Positions 1 to 11,845 are shown, counted from the stretch's first letter. The stretch: DNA of 64,000 bases from Sphaerolaimus hirsutus (GCA_964036195.1 OZ038457.1:1897180-1961179); one strand, 5' to 3'. Notes: generated by a model not told the origin, from the sequence alone. Translations and numbers: made by a program.

Positions 1-589
1 TAAATGCTTATTGGTTCTAGGTAGATAGATCTGGTATCCAAGCTCATCCATGCACAAGATTGATTTTTAGGGTCTGGAATGTTGGAATTATAGATATAAG
101 ACACGCAAATGATTTGGTTATCCACTTGTGTGTAATATTTACAATCTCAAACCACCTCAAAAAACCTTCATCTCACCTAAAAATTACATTCTTCCAGAAA
201 TTGTCATGAAAATGCATTAAATGCATACATTCCCACCCTTTTTCACTGTCTAACACTTTTAAATAGATTAATCTGCATTCAGCATGATAACAAACTGCAT
301 TGAATCTTGCCATTTACACAGTCAGTTGAAGAATGCAAGTCAGTCAGCTGATAGCATAAATATAAAGGTCCACCCAGAGCTGAAATATTGAATTTCAGCC
401 TGCCTTTGGTGGCTGCACAATTCATAAAATGTGTAGGTTAGCATGAAGTATACTGAGTGACATGACTTGTGGCAGGTTATTATTATTGCATGCATGCAAA
501 GGACATGTCATTGGTCCATTTCATTGGACTATTTATTTCAAACAAAAATTCAGAAATTTAGAAACATTTTCCATAGGTTTTACCATGGT

Positions 590-772
590 TAGTGATGTAA
601 AAGCGCCATGACGCTGGCGCAAAAAGCAAGCAAAAAGCGCCATGGCGATTTTGGTGCTTGGCGCCATGCTCATGGAAAGCGCCATGGCGCTTTTGGCAAT
701 ATTATTACCTGGCGCCAGTAACCAAATACCTGGTGCTGGTGCTAGCACCAAAAAGCAAGTTAACATTGACTA
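590..772. mobile_element. GCGCC-word element, outer end TAGTGATGT
   Basis: The stretch opens with TAGTGATGTAAAAGCGCC and is filled with GGCGCCA and GCGCCATGGCGC repeats in both orientations. The far end, TTAACATTGACTA, is a poor inverted match to the start and no target duplication is visible, so this copy looks decayed. The same outer sequence opens the elements at 8144 and 51706. Confidence 0.5.
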
Positions 773-811
773 GGCTCCATTATATTGGAAAAATTAACAT
801 CCAAATCAAGC

Positions 812-1307
812 TAGGGTGTCAAAAAAATTGAAGGAAAGGTAAAACATAAAAATATCGCACTTACCGTATTTCTGTGTGTATACGGCCCGGGCACTATACA
901 AATTTTAGTGCTTTTTTCAAACACTTTCAAAGTGCTGTGCATAGTGCCTGGGCACTATGCATTTCAGTCAACGATGTCTTTGTATACCAGAAAGGCCACC
1001 GCCAATGCATGATTGCATGGTGAAAGTCGCATCAAACGAAAATACTAGACCAGATGCGCGCTGCGCGCCGCAACATATTATTGTTGCAACAGCAGGTGAA
1101 AATTTGGTCCCTTTTTGGACTTAATCCTACTTGAGTGGCAAATATTTTTTCCGTATTGCATAGTGTCCGGGCATTATGCATGGAACTTTTTGCAGCGTAT
1201 AATGTCCTGATCACTATGATCGGGGGGCCTTATACACGGAGAAATACGGTACTGGAAAACAGACATGGTTAAAATGTCCCTTCAGAAAACGTAAATTTGA
1301 CACCCTA
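812..1307. mobile_element. Short element with TAGGGTGTCAAA ends, hosting a nested element
   Basis: The ends are TAGGGTGTCAAA and TTTGACACCCTA, the same outer ends as the elements at 6214-6783 and 14528-15041. Here the interior is almost entirely replaced by a nested TA-flanked element (864-1249). The flanking octamers do not match, so no target duplication is claimed for this copy. Confidence 0.5.
864..1249. mobile_element. TA-flanked CCGTATTTC element, word GGGCACTATGCA
   Basis: The element begins CCGTATTTCTGTGTGTAT and ends with a near inverted copy, AAATACGG. It is flanked by TA on both sides (862-863 and 1250-1251). Its interior repeats variants of CCGGGCACTATGCA in both orientations. 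It shares only the outermost CCGTATTTC with the AATAGAACGGCA and TATTTCGAGGGGG families elsewhere in the window. No transposase frame is present. Confidence 0.65.
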
Positions 1308-2351
1308 TACCCACAAGTCATGTAGCTAGCTGTACATTGTCTCTATGCATACTTGTGCTATACTCCACTAACTAATGCGTGCGTTTTCCTGTTTGGCATA
1401 AGCAGTCTTCTGTGTGACGCATTTTACGGTTCATTAAGTCATAGTTAAGCCTAGGGTATTTTTGACTGAGCCAGGTGGGCTTATTTTGTTACAGTGGAGG
1501 ATATTAAATTAGTTTTGAAATACTTATTGACTTTTTTAACATCCTATATTTAGTTTTGAAATGAAACCAAAAGTAGAAAATTTGCTGGTTGTTCATATAC
1601 ACAACTATTTAGGGCGTGAAAAACGTTTTTAGTTTTTTTTTAAAGATCACCTTTAATTGTGTGTTTTCAAAACTTTTTTAAATGACCTGAAGGGTGCTAA
1701 TATGCATCAAAATGTTAAATTAACTTGTGACATTGTAGGATTATGTATTGCCATGTTTAGTGCGGTAATATTTCTTAAACGACTGGAAAAATATCATATG
1801 TTGCACCTGACAAAAGTGCCAATTCACGTCGTTTTCAAAAGATATATTTCAATAGATTTATATTGTATGAAATGGATACTTTATTCTATTGAATAACCCA
1901 CTTCAATCGGGAATGTATCATAAATCGCATGACAAAAATAGGTAGATCCAGAAAAACTGCACTAAATAATTTTGCGGAAATTAGATAGTCTAAGATTTGT
2001 GTTTTTAAATGTTTACTCTCGGTAACCCCCTAGGGAATAAACTGATTAAGATGTTTGCAAAAATCCAAAAAAAAAATTTTCTTCATGTGGCCAGGCGGGC
2101 TCTGCGTATTTTGCAAAACAAATTGTGCAAAATTATAACTGCGTGAAGTAGGTATTTGTTTTCAATGAGAACATCCAATAATACCTAATTCAGCTTAACA
2201 ACACGATCCCTTAGCTAGAAAATTTGTCACTTATCTTCTTAGCATTTATGCTTTTGCGACGCTGACTTTGCACATGCAAATATAATCACCATTTATTTTG
2301 TTAAACATTTCAAATTTAACAAAAATTCTCATTTTTCAGCCCCGCGGCAAA

Positions 2352-5300
2352 ATGCGTCCTTTGACAGATCAAGATAAAGAGCTGATAAGCAAGCTTCGGA
2401 CAGAAGTTTGCGACATAATTACGAAGTATTACGACAGGGATTTTAATTACGTCAGGTGGCTGCGCGCTTATAATTACAATTATGCGGATGTTTTGCTCCG
2501 ACTCAGGAAACACTTGCAGTACAGGTGTGTATTTACATACGATCTGTCGATTATTTTTATACAAAATTTTGTTAAAGGAACCATTTTTGAATATTTATGA
2601 AGTTTATGTTCTTTAACATGATTTAATATGATAAATGGAAAATTATATAACGCTTAAACTAATACTAGTTAACCAAACCATACATAAATACATGGATCCA
2701 TCATGAAATCCACCGCAATGTTCTGATGAAAACAACTACCCCACCCCTTAAATAACTCCCTAGTCAAGAAGATTTGAAAAGGAGGGCTTATTCGAGGATT
2801 TATGGCAAATTTAAAAAAACCTACCCGCATCGCATCACAGATATGATTTTGCAGCTGATTTTGCAAATTCATTTTTATGATAAATATATACATTCTGAAT
2901 GTATTTACAATAGCCCATAGAAACGTATAAACATGCGCAGAAAAGTGATGGACTTGGATCTAATGGAAGACAGAAAAATTGACCACCCCGTGCTCAATCA
3001 ATATGTCCCAGTGGGGCTGATGGGGCCAACTGGCATTAATAATCAAGTCAGTTTTTTGAATTTACATAAAATACAGTAGATAATTTGGATTTCCAAAATT
3101 GTGCCTACTCGGGGTTAATAGATTTGGACTATAGTTGTTAAAACGTATTTACGTTTACTCGATAAATACGGATACTCGAGTACTGCGTAAATACGTTTAC
3201 GTTTCCTCCCGAAAAAATACCAGTACTCACATAGTTGCGTACTTTTTGAAGTACGCGAGTACAGAAAACGTATTTCAAACAGGCTTTTTCAGGCTTTTCA
3301 AGGCATAAAAAAGGAGAGAAATGTGAAAAGTAGGGACAAAATATCCAAAATATGATAAAATAGGCAAAAACACATTAACTTGTGAATTTGATGGTGAAAA
3401 ATTTTGAAAATTAGTGATTTTAAGTGAAAATTGTGGCAAAATTTCTCAAAAATACCCGCTTTGAGGTTTTCCGGGACAAAAGTAATTTATGTACTCTCGT
3501 TTACTCGTGAGTAAAAGTAAAAAATAAATACTTTACGTTTACGTTAAAAGTACTGAATTTTTTCGAAAGTAAACGACTATGATTTGGACCACTGCGGGGG
3601 TTTATATCGTTAATAGTAAATCGCCCCTCCGCTGTGATATTTAGTTTTCTGGAAAGTTTTCTGGCGGGAAGGGGGGCAATTGCCAAAAACAGCTGAAAAT
3701 AGTAGATGGGGCACATGAACCAGCGATTTTTGAAGGTTACAATCTGCAAAATGTATGAAAATTAGCTTTTTCGACCAAAAATTGGAGAAAAATTTCAAAA
3801 ATCATTCCAGCTAGTCGGCCGATTGTGGGGTACTCCGAAATTTAAAAAAAATCAAAAGCACATTATCCAGCTTTGAAGGCATTCGTGTTTACCAGAATGA
3901 ATCATTTATGTTTTCTCTATTGTAGCTAATGGACGCCTCGTTCCAGTAAACTCAAGGCGTTAAAAGCTGAAACACCAAATTTACCGTATTTCCTCGAAAT
4001 ACCCCCCGGGGGGTGATTGTTTCATAGTGGTCCCGAGAGGGGGGGGGTTAAACGAGGGGGGGGGTATTTCGAGGGGGGGGTTATTGTTTCACAAGAAAAA
4101 TTTTGAAAACCAAGTACGAAATTGTCGTCTGAAACGTACGCAGACGTCGAAAAGTGCAACAAAAACCGCCATTTAAAAGGTTCTGTAGACTAATATTAGT
4201 ATGTAGATGGTATGTACACTGTTCTAACGTGACACCGACATTGTTTTAACGTGTGTTCTGCAGTACACTGAACACAAACTACAGTTATTGTCATGTACGT
4301 TCCCTTTACACTCAATTTGGGGGGGGGGTATTTCGAGGGGGGGGGTGATTGTTTCATAGTGGTCTCGAGAGGGGGGGGGTCAAACGAGGGGGGGGGTATT
4401 TCAAGGGGGGGGGTATTTCGAGGAAATACGGTAAACCTTTTTTTAATACCACTTAATGAAAGAGCTCATTTTCAATGAAAACCTTCAACAAACGCACAAA
4501 TTGCAGAAAGAATCAGTTTACAGTGTTAGCCAGCACAGGCGCTTAATTATATCAAACACGAGAATTTTGCCATGACATGGAATTTTTGGGGCAGGCCTGA
4601 TACGCACATCTGCCCGTTACGCACATTTGCCCATTTTTTCACTTAACACTTTTTCAAGTGATTTTCAGATATGAGTAATGTGAAAAAAAGTTGCGCAATG
4701 ACATAAGTGAACTTTTTTCACGTCACTCACATCTGAAAATCACTTGAAAAAGTGTCAACTGAAAAAACGGGCAAATGTGCATAACGGGCAGATGTGCGTA
4801 TACTCGGCGTACTCTGCTGTCGCACTGATTTATGTCTCGTGTTGGAAGCGTGCCAATGATTGTTAAGTCATGCGATTTCCATAAAAAGATGAAAAAATTC
4901 ATCGATGTGAATATGTTAATGAATAACATCATAACAACAATCAATTTTGTCATCTTTTTATGAAACTCGCACGCGCTAACCATCGTTGGCACACTTCCAG
5001 CGGGAACCACGCGTGCAGGGTGTAAAGTAACCGGAGTATATCAGTGCTCCCCCGAATTTTTCACCCCCATAAATTGGACCACAAATTTGCAGGTGCTAAT
5101 AATCGAAGCGGCAGGGAGGGGGGACCCCCAAGGTCTGCTCAAATCTTTGCGACCAATGGATTTCACAGAACACCGTTTCGAACTGCTCGAAGGTGCCTTG
5201 AAATTGATGAACAGTTTGGAGGATGAAACGGGTCAACAGTGAGTTTCATTTTCTATGATGACATTGAAATTTAGAATTTGGTGCTAGTGCAAATACAAAA

Positions 5301-8300
5301 AGTGCCATGGCACTTTTGGTGCCTAGTGCCATTTTGCCGTGGGGTAACCATGTTTGGTTCGGCGCAAGCACCAAGTTCTAAATTTTTTAGTATAGGGGCA
5401 GTCCCAAGCCCTGTAAGAGTATAGTAAAGTGTCAAATGTAAAGTCAAATGCAAAGTAAAGTGTCAATCAAAACAAAAAAGAAAAGATTTTGTTGACTTTT
5501 GCATGACAATTGACACTTTGCTTTGCATTTGACTTTACATTTGACACTTTAATTTACACTTGACTTTACATTTTACACTTTACTTTACACTTTACAGGGC
5601 TTGGGATTGCCACATGGTGAAATTACACCCACTACACTACTATACACCCACTAGAATCAACTTTTCACCTTGCACATGTGGTACACGCTGGAAGCGTGCC
5701 AACGACATATGCGATTTTCATTAAAAATTTACATTAGATTTTAATGCATTAACAACAATGAATTTTTGCGATTTTCGATTACAAAAATCGCATGCTTTAA
5801 TCATCATTGGCACGCTTCCAACATGAGACATAAAGAACCCGCCGAGTATACACTTGGTGCTCTCAAAAAGTTCCAGCACCTTTGATGCCTTCCCTCCCAT
5901 CAGTAGCTGGGCATTTAAATAATCCCAGTTCCAAACATTACCCATTTCAGATCAGGTATAGTGTACGTATACGATTTGGACGGGCTAGCAATGGACCCCA
6001 TTTTGTTGCCAATCGTCACCGGGCCATTGAAAACCATGTGGATTTATATTAGTGACAATTATCCGGAGATGATATCGAAAATAATCGCAGTGAACACGCC
6101 CAGTTTCATCAATGTGCTGTGGAAGGCACTTTATCCATTTTTGCCTGAACACACTAAAGTGCGTGCCATGGTCACTTTTTATTGGTTATTTTTTACTGGT
6201 ATCGTATCGTGCATAGGGTGTCAACTTTCCGTTTTCTGTTTTCCGTTTCCGCTTTCCACAGGCAAATTTTTTCCGTTTCCGTTTCCGTTTTCCGGCTGCT
6301 AAATTTTTTTTCCGTTTCCGTTTCCATTTTTCCGGCTCATTTTCCGTTTTCTGGCTAAATTTTTGGTTTTTCCACCTTTTTCCGTTTTCCGTTTCAATTA
6401 TCTGTTTTTCCAACTTTTTTCACTTTCCAGCTCATTTTTTTGTTTTCTGTTTCAGCCAAACTGGTAAACATGCATGCAGGCTCTCAATTATCTGAATTTT
6501 TCCCATTTTTAGCAAAATTTCTGCAAATTTTTTTTATTTCTGGATAAATTTCTGCAAATTTTTTTCCGTTTCCGGCAACATTCCAGCAATTTTTTCCGTT
6601 TCCGGCATATATTTGGCAAATTTTTCTGTTTCCGTTTCCGTTTTCCGGCCTTTCATTTTTCCGTTTTCCGTTTTCCGGCAAGTGAAATTTTTTTTCCTTT
6701 TTCCGTTTCCGTTTTCCGGCAAGTGCAAAAAATTTTCCGTTTCCGTTTCCGTTTTCCGCCAAAAAGTTTTTGTTGACACCCTAATTGTGCATTGTTCTGG
6801 GAAAGGTCAAATGCAGATACCGTATTTCTTCTAATAGAATGGCATACTTCCAAGAGATCCAATAGAACGGCAGGTTTTGGCACGATTTTGCAGTCACGAA
6901 TACAATAAAATGGCAGCCTCCAATAGAGCGGCACCTCCAATAAAATTGCAGGTAGAAATTACATTGGAAGAGTGCCAAAAACAATCACATTTTTGGGTGA
7001 CTGGTGTGTTTTCACATTTAGTTTTGTTTGATTTAGGTATAATAATTCTCTCATATAAAATGTCGTTAACATTTCAGTAAAAACACTCTGCTCAAATGGA
7101 ACATGCGTGAAAAATATTGGTGAAAACAATATAATGGTAGCCTCCAATAGAAAGGCACCTCAAATTGAACGGCAGTATTCTAATGCATTCGAATGAAAAA
7201 ATAGAATGACACTATTCTATTGGAAGAAATACAGTAAACATGACCGCCAAGTAAATTATCATTTTTGATGGGCTTAATGATGTAAATACCGTATTTCTTC
7301 TAACAGAACGGCATACCTCCAATAGAACGGCACCTCCAATAGAACGGCAGATTTTGGCACGTTTTTACGCCCACGAAAACAATAGAACGGCAGCCTCCAA
7401 TAGAACGGCAGATTTTGGCACGTTTTTACGCCCACGAAAACAATAGAACGGCAGCCTCCAATTGAACGGCACCTCCAATAGAACGGAGGTAGAAATTATG
7501 TTGGGAGTGCGCCAAAACAAAAATAGGTAGAAAATGGATTGTGAGAACGTTCAAAGCATTCAAATGGATGTTAAATTTCAGATTGATGCTCTGATAGTAA
7601 AATATTTCCCAAGTTTCATTAACAATAAGGCTATGTTCAAATGAAAAATGTGTGAAAAAAATTGGTGAAAAAAATTGAACGGCAGCCTCCAATAGAACGG
7701 CACCTCCAATAGAACGGCAGGTAAAAAGTTGACGAAAAAAATAGAACGGCACTCTTCTATTAGAAGAAATACGGTAGCAATTATTTTCTAATCTTACTCA
7801 AGACATTAAAAAACTCTTAAAACAAACAGTATTTTATCCTCTTCACAGGAAAAGGTTTTGATATGCGGCCCTGGTGATGACTGGAAATCAAAACTACTTG
7901 AACACGTGAAAACAGAGAGATTGCCCAAATTTTTGGGAGGCCAAATGGATGAATCGGTAAGACCAAGCAAACCTTTAAACGGCCAATTTTTACTTTAAAA
8001 CTAGTGTAAAACCCTGAAAAAAATTATTTGTGATGCACAAAACATTCGACATTTTGGAAATCACCCCTCCCCCCACCAAAAATCATCAATTAAACAAAAT
8101 GCAAAGAATGTAAATTTTTTCTAAAATAACTTACACTCATCAGTAGTGATGTGAAAAGCGCCAGAACTTTGGCGCCTAGCGCCAGCGCCAGGTATTTTGT
8201 TCCTGGCGCCGGTCAAAAATAGTGCCAAGCGCCAAAAGCGCCATGGCGCTTTTCATCGGCATGGCACCAAAAGCCAATGGCGCCACAGCAAAATAGCGCC

Positions 8301-10107
8301 AAGCGCCAAAAACGCCATGGCGCTTTTTGCTCATGGCGCTTTTAAATCACTACTCATTAGTAATACATAATCTTTCAAAAGTGAAAATTTATTGAAAAGC
8401 TACATTTCTTGTAGCAAATTCCACAAACTTCAAGCAGTGTATATATCCAAAACTTGCATAGTGTATTCTAATCCCCCCCCCCAGGAACGATTAGAAAAGT
8501 TGCCACTGCCATCAACAAAAGTGCCTCAGGACTTATTTTGGCATCCTGCCAATGGAGAACCAACTTTAGAGGAGCTTACAACCACAGTTGTATCAGCGGG
8601 CACTTCCACAACAGTTGACATAATTGTGGACAAAGTTGACACGGATACATTTTTGTTGCTGTATTTGCATTGTGTGGATGAATATGTCATGGCAGTGTAT
8701 TATGGGGACTTGGATTCAAAGGTGGGTGAAGTTGGAGGTTATACCATATTTCTTCTTATATTTATGTAGAACGGCACGCATCCAATAGAACAGCAGGTTT
8801 TGGCACATCTTTGCGCCCACAAAAACAATAGAACGGCAGAAAAAGTTAACAAAAAGTAGAACGGCAGTAAAAAAGTTGACAAAAAAGTAAAACGGCGGTC
8901 TTCTATGAGAAGAAATACGGTATGTTTGATTATTGGTTGTGCATTTTGCATATGAAGGGTGTGCTTCTAAAAGTACCGATCTACAAAAAATCGATTTTGA
9001 GATAATCGCGATTGAAAGTTTGGAGCATGCAATACCCATACATGGGTATTGGGTATGGGAATTTTGGGTAAGGGTATTTCGGCCATATTGTTGGGTATCC
9101 ACATGCATGGGTATAATCATTGATTATACACATAACACTAGCTATATAAAATTTAGGGAATTGTATTTTTGTAGTACAGTACATTTTAAAGGAACAAATT
9201 GGTAATAGCGTGTAGATCGGTATTTTTTAAAGCACAAAATCAGAAAGCCGTAGATCGGTACTTTTACCCATAATAAAAAAGCACAAAATGAGTTTTTGCG
9301 CAAGCGGACGCCGATCTGACATCGGTACTTTTAGAAGCACAAAAAATAATGTGCAGATCGGTACATTTCAAAGAACAATTTTGAAAAAAGTGTGTAGATC
9401 GGTACTTTTAAAGACACAAAAGCTGATAAAGCTTGTAGATCGGTACTTTTAAAATTTCAAAAACTGTAATTTGCGATTTTTTTGCTTTTTTCGACCCCCC
9501 ATATCTCAAAATTGAATTTCGCACCCCCCACATATTATATATATTTTTGAAGCGCATTTTTATGGGGACCCCAAAAATGGTCCTAACTCAAATTTGAAAA
9601 ATTTGTAGATCGGTACTTTTAGAAGCACACCCTTCATATGCAAAAGAACAGTGACAAAATGATAACTGCGCATTTATTTGTTTTCCATTGAAGCGATAGG
9701 TCTTCGGCAATATGCGATAGGTAACGATAGAAAAAGTTCTCAAAAAATTTCAAAACTTAATTCAAGCAATATTTCCATGCTTAAAATTTTAATACTCCTT
9801 TACAGAGGACTCAACATTGTAACAAACAATAATTCAACCCACAAAAAAACAAGCCTTCAACCACCCCCCCCACCAGAAATCCACGCCCGTGTCCAAGCTG
9901 TCCACCTTCTTCCCCTGCGGCGAGGTGCCCGCCAGCACCACCATAAACCGAATGCCGTTGCGTCTGCGCGAACCGGGCAGATACGTCCTGTTTTTGTCGA
10001 ACGAAGCCGCCTGGATCAGATCAGTTACCGTAAGACACCGAATGGAGGTGGTGCGAAAAGAATCTTACGCCAGATTTTGGAGAAATAAGAACGATGGGGG
10101 AGAGTGA
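2352..10107 (+). CDS. SEC14-like protein: CRAL-TRIO lipid-binding plus GOLD domain, 7 exons
   Basis: Coding exons are 2352-2524 (acceptor at 2337-2339), 2941-3046, 5093-5238, 5951-6158, 7849-7956, 8485-8721 and 9877-10107. All phases agree and the sum is 402 codons plus TGA, about the length of vertebrate SEC14L2-type proteins. Residues 1-60 form the CRAL-TRIO N-terminal helices (KLRTEV, YVRWLRAYNY, LRKHLQYR). Residues 70-245 form the lipid-binding fold (GLLKSLRPMD, YVYDLDG at 147-153, ISDNYPE, GGQMD). Residues 248-400 are the GOLD-type beta-sandwich (exons 6-7, GRYVLFLSNEAAW). The family binds hydrophobic ligands such as phosphoinositides or tocopherols and acts as a cytosolic lipid carrier or sensor. 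Intron 2 uses donor GTCAGT. The ATG at 2352 lies 12 nt inside its exon and the frame stays open upstream, so extra N-terminal residues from an earlier exon are possible. Every intron except the first and the short intron 5 holds a recognisable transposon. Confidence 0.93.
3129..3580. mobile_element. TACG-word element with 8-bp target duplication, intron 2 of the SEC14-like gene
   Basis: Octamers GATTTGGA flank the element (3121-3128 and 3581-3588). The ends are related to ATAGTTGTT and AACGACTAT. The outer parts repeat ACGTATTTACG, GAGTACG and TTTACGTT words; the centre is AT-rich and non-coding. A related family with TACGCGTA words is at 44414-45240. Confidence 0.55.
3984..4431. mobile_element. 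TA-flanked CCGTATTTCC element, word TATTTCGAGGGGG
   Basis: Ends CCGTATTTCCTCGAAATACC and the inverted GGAAATACGG are bordered by TA on each side. Copies of GGGGGTATTTCGAGGGGG fill both ends. The centre carries a core shared with other copies (GTCGTCTGAAACGTACGCAG and a CGTTCTAACGTGAC stretch), also visible at 13700-14115, 34170-34585 and 50730-50969. No protein is encoded. Confidence 0.75.
4596..5040. mobile_element. Two abutting inverted-repeat elements (words ACGCACATCTGCCCG and GGAAGCGTGCCAA)
   Basis: The first unit, about 4590-4803, is a near palindrome opening with TACGCACATCTGCCCGTTAC and closing with its inverse; its arms contain CACTTTTTCAAGTGATTTTC. The second, about 4805-5040, has outer sequences TACTCGGCG and CCGGAGTATA around GTGTTGGAAGCGTGCCAATG and its inverted partner. 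Related copies of the second family are at 5643-5850, 12170-12420 and 22986-23240. Confidence 0.5.
5395..5612. mobile_element. CCCTGTAAAGTG-word foldback element, intron 3
   Basis: The unit opens with GGGGCAGTCCCAAGCCCTGT and closes with ACAGGGCTTGGGATTGCCAC, an inverted pair. The arms consist of iterated AAAGTGTCAAATGTAAAGTC-type words. It is a smaller relative of the large hairpin at 15834-16290. Confidence 0.6.
6214..6783. mobile_element. hAT-like element, word CCGTTTTCCGG, 8-bp target duplication
   Basis: Ends TAGGGTGTCAAC and GTTGACACCCTA are perfect inverted repeats. Flanking octamers ATCGTGCA (6206-6213) and ATTGTGCA (6784-6791) match at seven of eight positions. Nearly the whole body is made of CCGTTTTCCGG and TTTCCGTTTCC words. 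The lysine-rich open frames across it are translations of this repeat, not genes. The 8-bp duplication and TAGGG terminus fit known hAT-superfamily rules. Confidence 0.72.
6820..7234. mobile_element. TA-flanked CCGTATTTCTTC element, word AATAGAACGGCA (copy 1)
   Basis: It opens CCGTATTTCTTCTAATAGAA after TA and ends GGAAGAAATACAG before TA. Words CCAATAGAACGGCA flank a non-coding centre. It starts 36 bp beyond the element at 6214-6783. The last TIR bases have drifted (ACAG rather than ACGG). Confidence 0.7.
7289..7774. mobile_element. TA-flanked CCGTATTTCTTC element, word AATAGAACGGCA (copy 2)
   Basis: Ends CCGTATTTCTTCTAACAG and AGAAGAAATACGG sit between TA dinucleotides. Direct words (AATAGAACGGCAGCCTCC, AATAGAACGGCACCTCC) occur about nine times in one orientation on the left and again near the right end. 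A roughly 66-bp block containing the words is itself duplicated in tandem (about 7340-7460), which suggests growth by slippage or unequal exchange. Confidence 0.75.
8144..8352. mobile_element. hAT-like element, word GGCGCCA, 8-bp target duplication
   Basis: The ends are TAGTGATGTGAAAAGCGCC and GGCGCTTTTAAATCACTA. Flanking octamers CTCATCAG (8136-8143) and CTCATTAG (8353-8360) match at seven of eight positions. All interior sequence is GGCGCCA and GCGCCAAAAGCG words, including GCGCCATGGCGC palindromes. It is one of the smallest complete elements here and lies in intron 5. Confidence 0.72.
8744..8920. mobile_element. Compact TA-flanked element, word AATAGAACGGCA (copy 3)
   Basis: Only 177 bp lie between the flanking TA dinucleotides. 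The ends are CCATATTTCTTCTTATA and GAGAAGAAATACGG, with five degenerate AGAACGGCA words between them. It starts 23 bp beyond the exon 6 donor of the SEC14-like gene. Confidence 0.65.
8955..9634. mobile_element. Element with word TGTAGATCGGTACTTTT, intron 6 of the SEC14-like gene
   Basis: Ends AAGGGTGTGCTTCTAAAAGT and its exact inverse are flanked by CATATG on both sides. The interior repeats GTAGATCGGTACTTTTA followed by an AAAGCACAAAA spacer about seven times. Near the left end a second word, GGGTAT, is iterated at 9028-9125 around an ACCCATACATGGGTATTGGG palindrome, probably a nested element. The 6-bp repeat may be a target duplication, but the target is itself palindromic, so its true length is uncertain. 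Confidence 0.65.
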
Positions 10108-10528
10108 TCTTTTTAGGGGGCGGTACACTCCGCAGGGGGCCGGACTTGTGTGGGCAGGTGCTTACTACACATAGAATATAGTAGTATAGTTACACATTTG
10201 AAATGGGTTATTTTCGTGTGATTATTGTAATATCGTTATCTGAAATTGCTAATATTGCACCGTTATTTTTTCTATTTCAACGCATGAATGAATTTTTCAG
10301 TTGCGAAATTCAATTTTCAGCCCTTTTTTATACGTGAACTGTACTCAGGTGGCACAGATTTGCGACTGCGTGTATTTTAATATATCTGTCAACTAAACGC
10401 GGCAATAATGTCACTCAAAGAAGGTAAGATCTTCAGGTTCAAGTGACATTAAATACAGATATTTATTTATTTCTAAGTGGACCTTTTTCAGTGCCCATAC
10501 TCCCATACTGAAATCAATTTCACTCATA

Positions 10529-10873
10529 CCGTATATCCTCGATCAACCCCCCCCCCTGTTAGCTGACTGAGGAAAAAAGAACTCCCCCCTTAATTGGATG
10601 ACAAAAACGCTCGTGTGTAACTGACGTTGCTGTTTGTTTTCTTTGAAAGGATGTATTTTTGGCAGCTGATGTTAACTAGCATTGATTTCTTTGCATTATT
10701 TACGGAATTTCTATACTGACCTGTTGATGCAACTAATTCAACCCCATTCATACAATATACTCATCATGCATTTAGTTAATATTCTGGCGAAAAATAAATT
10801 CTCCATTGGAATAACCCCCCAGTAAAAAAGTCTTATCAAAAATAACCCACTGGATTTATTCGAGGATTTACTG
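10529..10873. mobile_element. Degenerate TA-flanked CCGTAT element with CCCCCC words
   Basis: It starts CCGTATATCCTCGATCAACC after TA and ends CGAGGATTTACTG before TA. The interior CCCCCC and GGATTTATTCGAGG blocks resemble the TATTTCGAGGGGG family, but the termini have drifted, indicating an older copy. Confidence 0.5.
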
Positions 10874-11408
10874 TATTTATTTATCTGTCGAAATACAAAC
10901 TATCCAAGAGTTATCATATTTAGATGCCGCAAATAAATGTTGTCATTATCGTTACCATAAATCTGCCTTGAACACGTTTGAGTTTACCAGAATAGATCAT
11001 TCTTGATCTCCGTCAACACTAGTTGACAGACTCCTCATTCCAGGAAACTCTAATGTGTTCACAACAGATTTATCAACTTTCGAAATTCCAGTTGTCAACT
11101 AGTTGTGTGTAGAACTAATGATACATAATGTTTTGTGAATAATGTATCCCATACTGTGGACCGGGCCCGTAATTAGTGATGGTAAAGCGGCAGAGAAAAG
11201 GGCGCCAAGCGCCAATGGCGCCATGGCGCCATTCCGAATGAGGGCGCCAGGCGCAAGGGCGCCACAGAAATAGGGCGCCATGGCGCCATTCAAAAACAGA
11301 GCGTCAGGCGCCCGGGGGCGCCAAGAGCCAATGGCGCCATGGCGCGGCGCCCTAAAATGGCGCCAGCGCCACACTGTCACAGTTGGTGACATCTCAGCAG
11401 TAGATATA

Positions 11409-11845
11409 CCGTATTACCTCGAAATACCCCCATGGGGGTTTATTATTTCGCCAGCAAAATTTGAGGGGGGGTTAATTCGAGGGGGGGGGGTTATTCGAGG
11501 GGGGGTTTTATTATTTCGTCAGAAATTTTCGTAGGGATCGTAGTAAATAGTAGGCATTTGCATACTCAAAACAGGTAATAAATGTGTCCAAACAGGATAT
11601 ATTTGGACATAAAAACGTAGATAGCTACACAAACTAGTCTATGTGTAGCTGCAATGCAAATAACCAGTAATATACATCATGTACATTGCATACATGACGT
11701 ATTTATTATGTACATGACGTACATCATTCCGAAGGGGGGGGGTATTTCGAGGGGGGGGTTTATTATTTCCCCAGCCCATTTTGAGGGGGGTTAATTCGAG
11801 GGGGGGGGTTAATTCAAGGGGGGGGGATAATTCGAGGTAATACGG
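11409..11845. mobile_element. TA-flanked CCGTATTACC element, word TAATTCGAGGGGG
   Basis: Ends CCGTATTACCTCGAAATACC and GATAATTCGAGGTAATACGG lie between TA dinucleotides. The right words read TAATTCGAGG, complementary to this subfamily's altered terminus (ATTACC), while the left words read TATTTCGAGG. The central core contains TACATCATGTACATTGC-type palindromes, also present at 20110-20526. Confidence 0.7.

Larger units (their letters stand above)
1..2339. other. Gene-free upstream flank with nested repeats
   Basis: I see no coding exon here. A non-coding first exon and promoter of the SEC14-like gene may lie in it, because the first coding exon opens with a splice acceptor at 2337-2339, but no upstream exon can be placed. 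The stretch contains a GGCGCCA array (590-772) and a nested pair of terminal-inverted-repeat elements (812-1307 with 864-1249 inside it). The rest is AT-rich unique-looking sequence. Confidence 0.5.

Noticed and set aside
590-772. Regular GC-rich repeats that could suggest a CRISPR-like or protein-binding array
   Set aside because: The repeats have no constant spacer length, lie between inverted element ends and occur in an animal genome with introns.
6186-6779. Long Lys/Asn/Glu-rich open frames on the - strand
   Set aside because: They are translations of iterated TTTCCG words in several frames at once and end at the element boundary.
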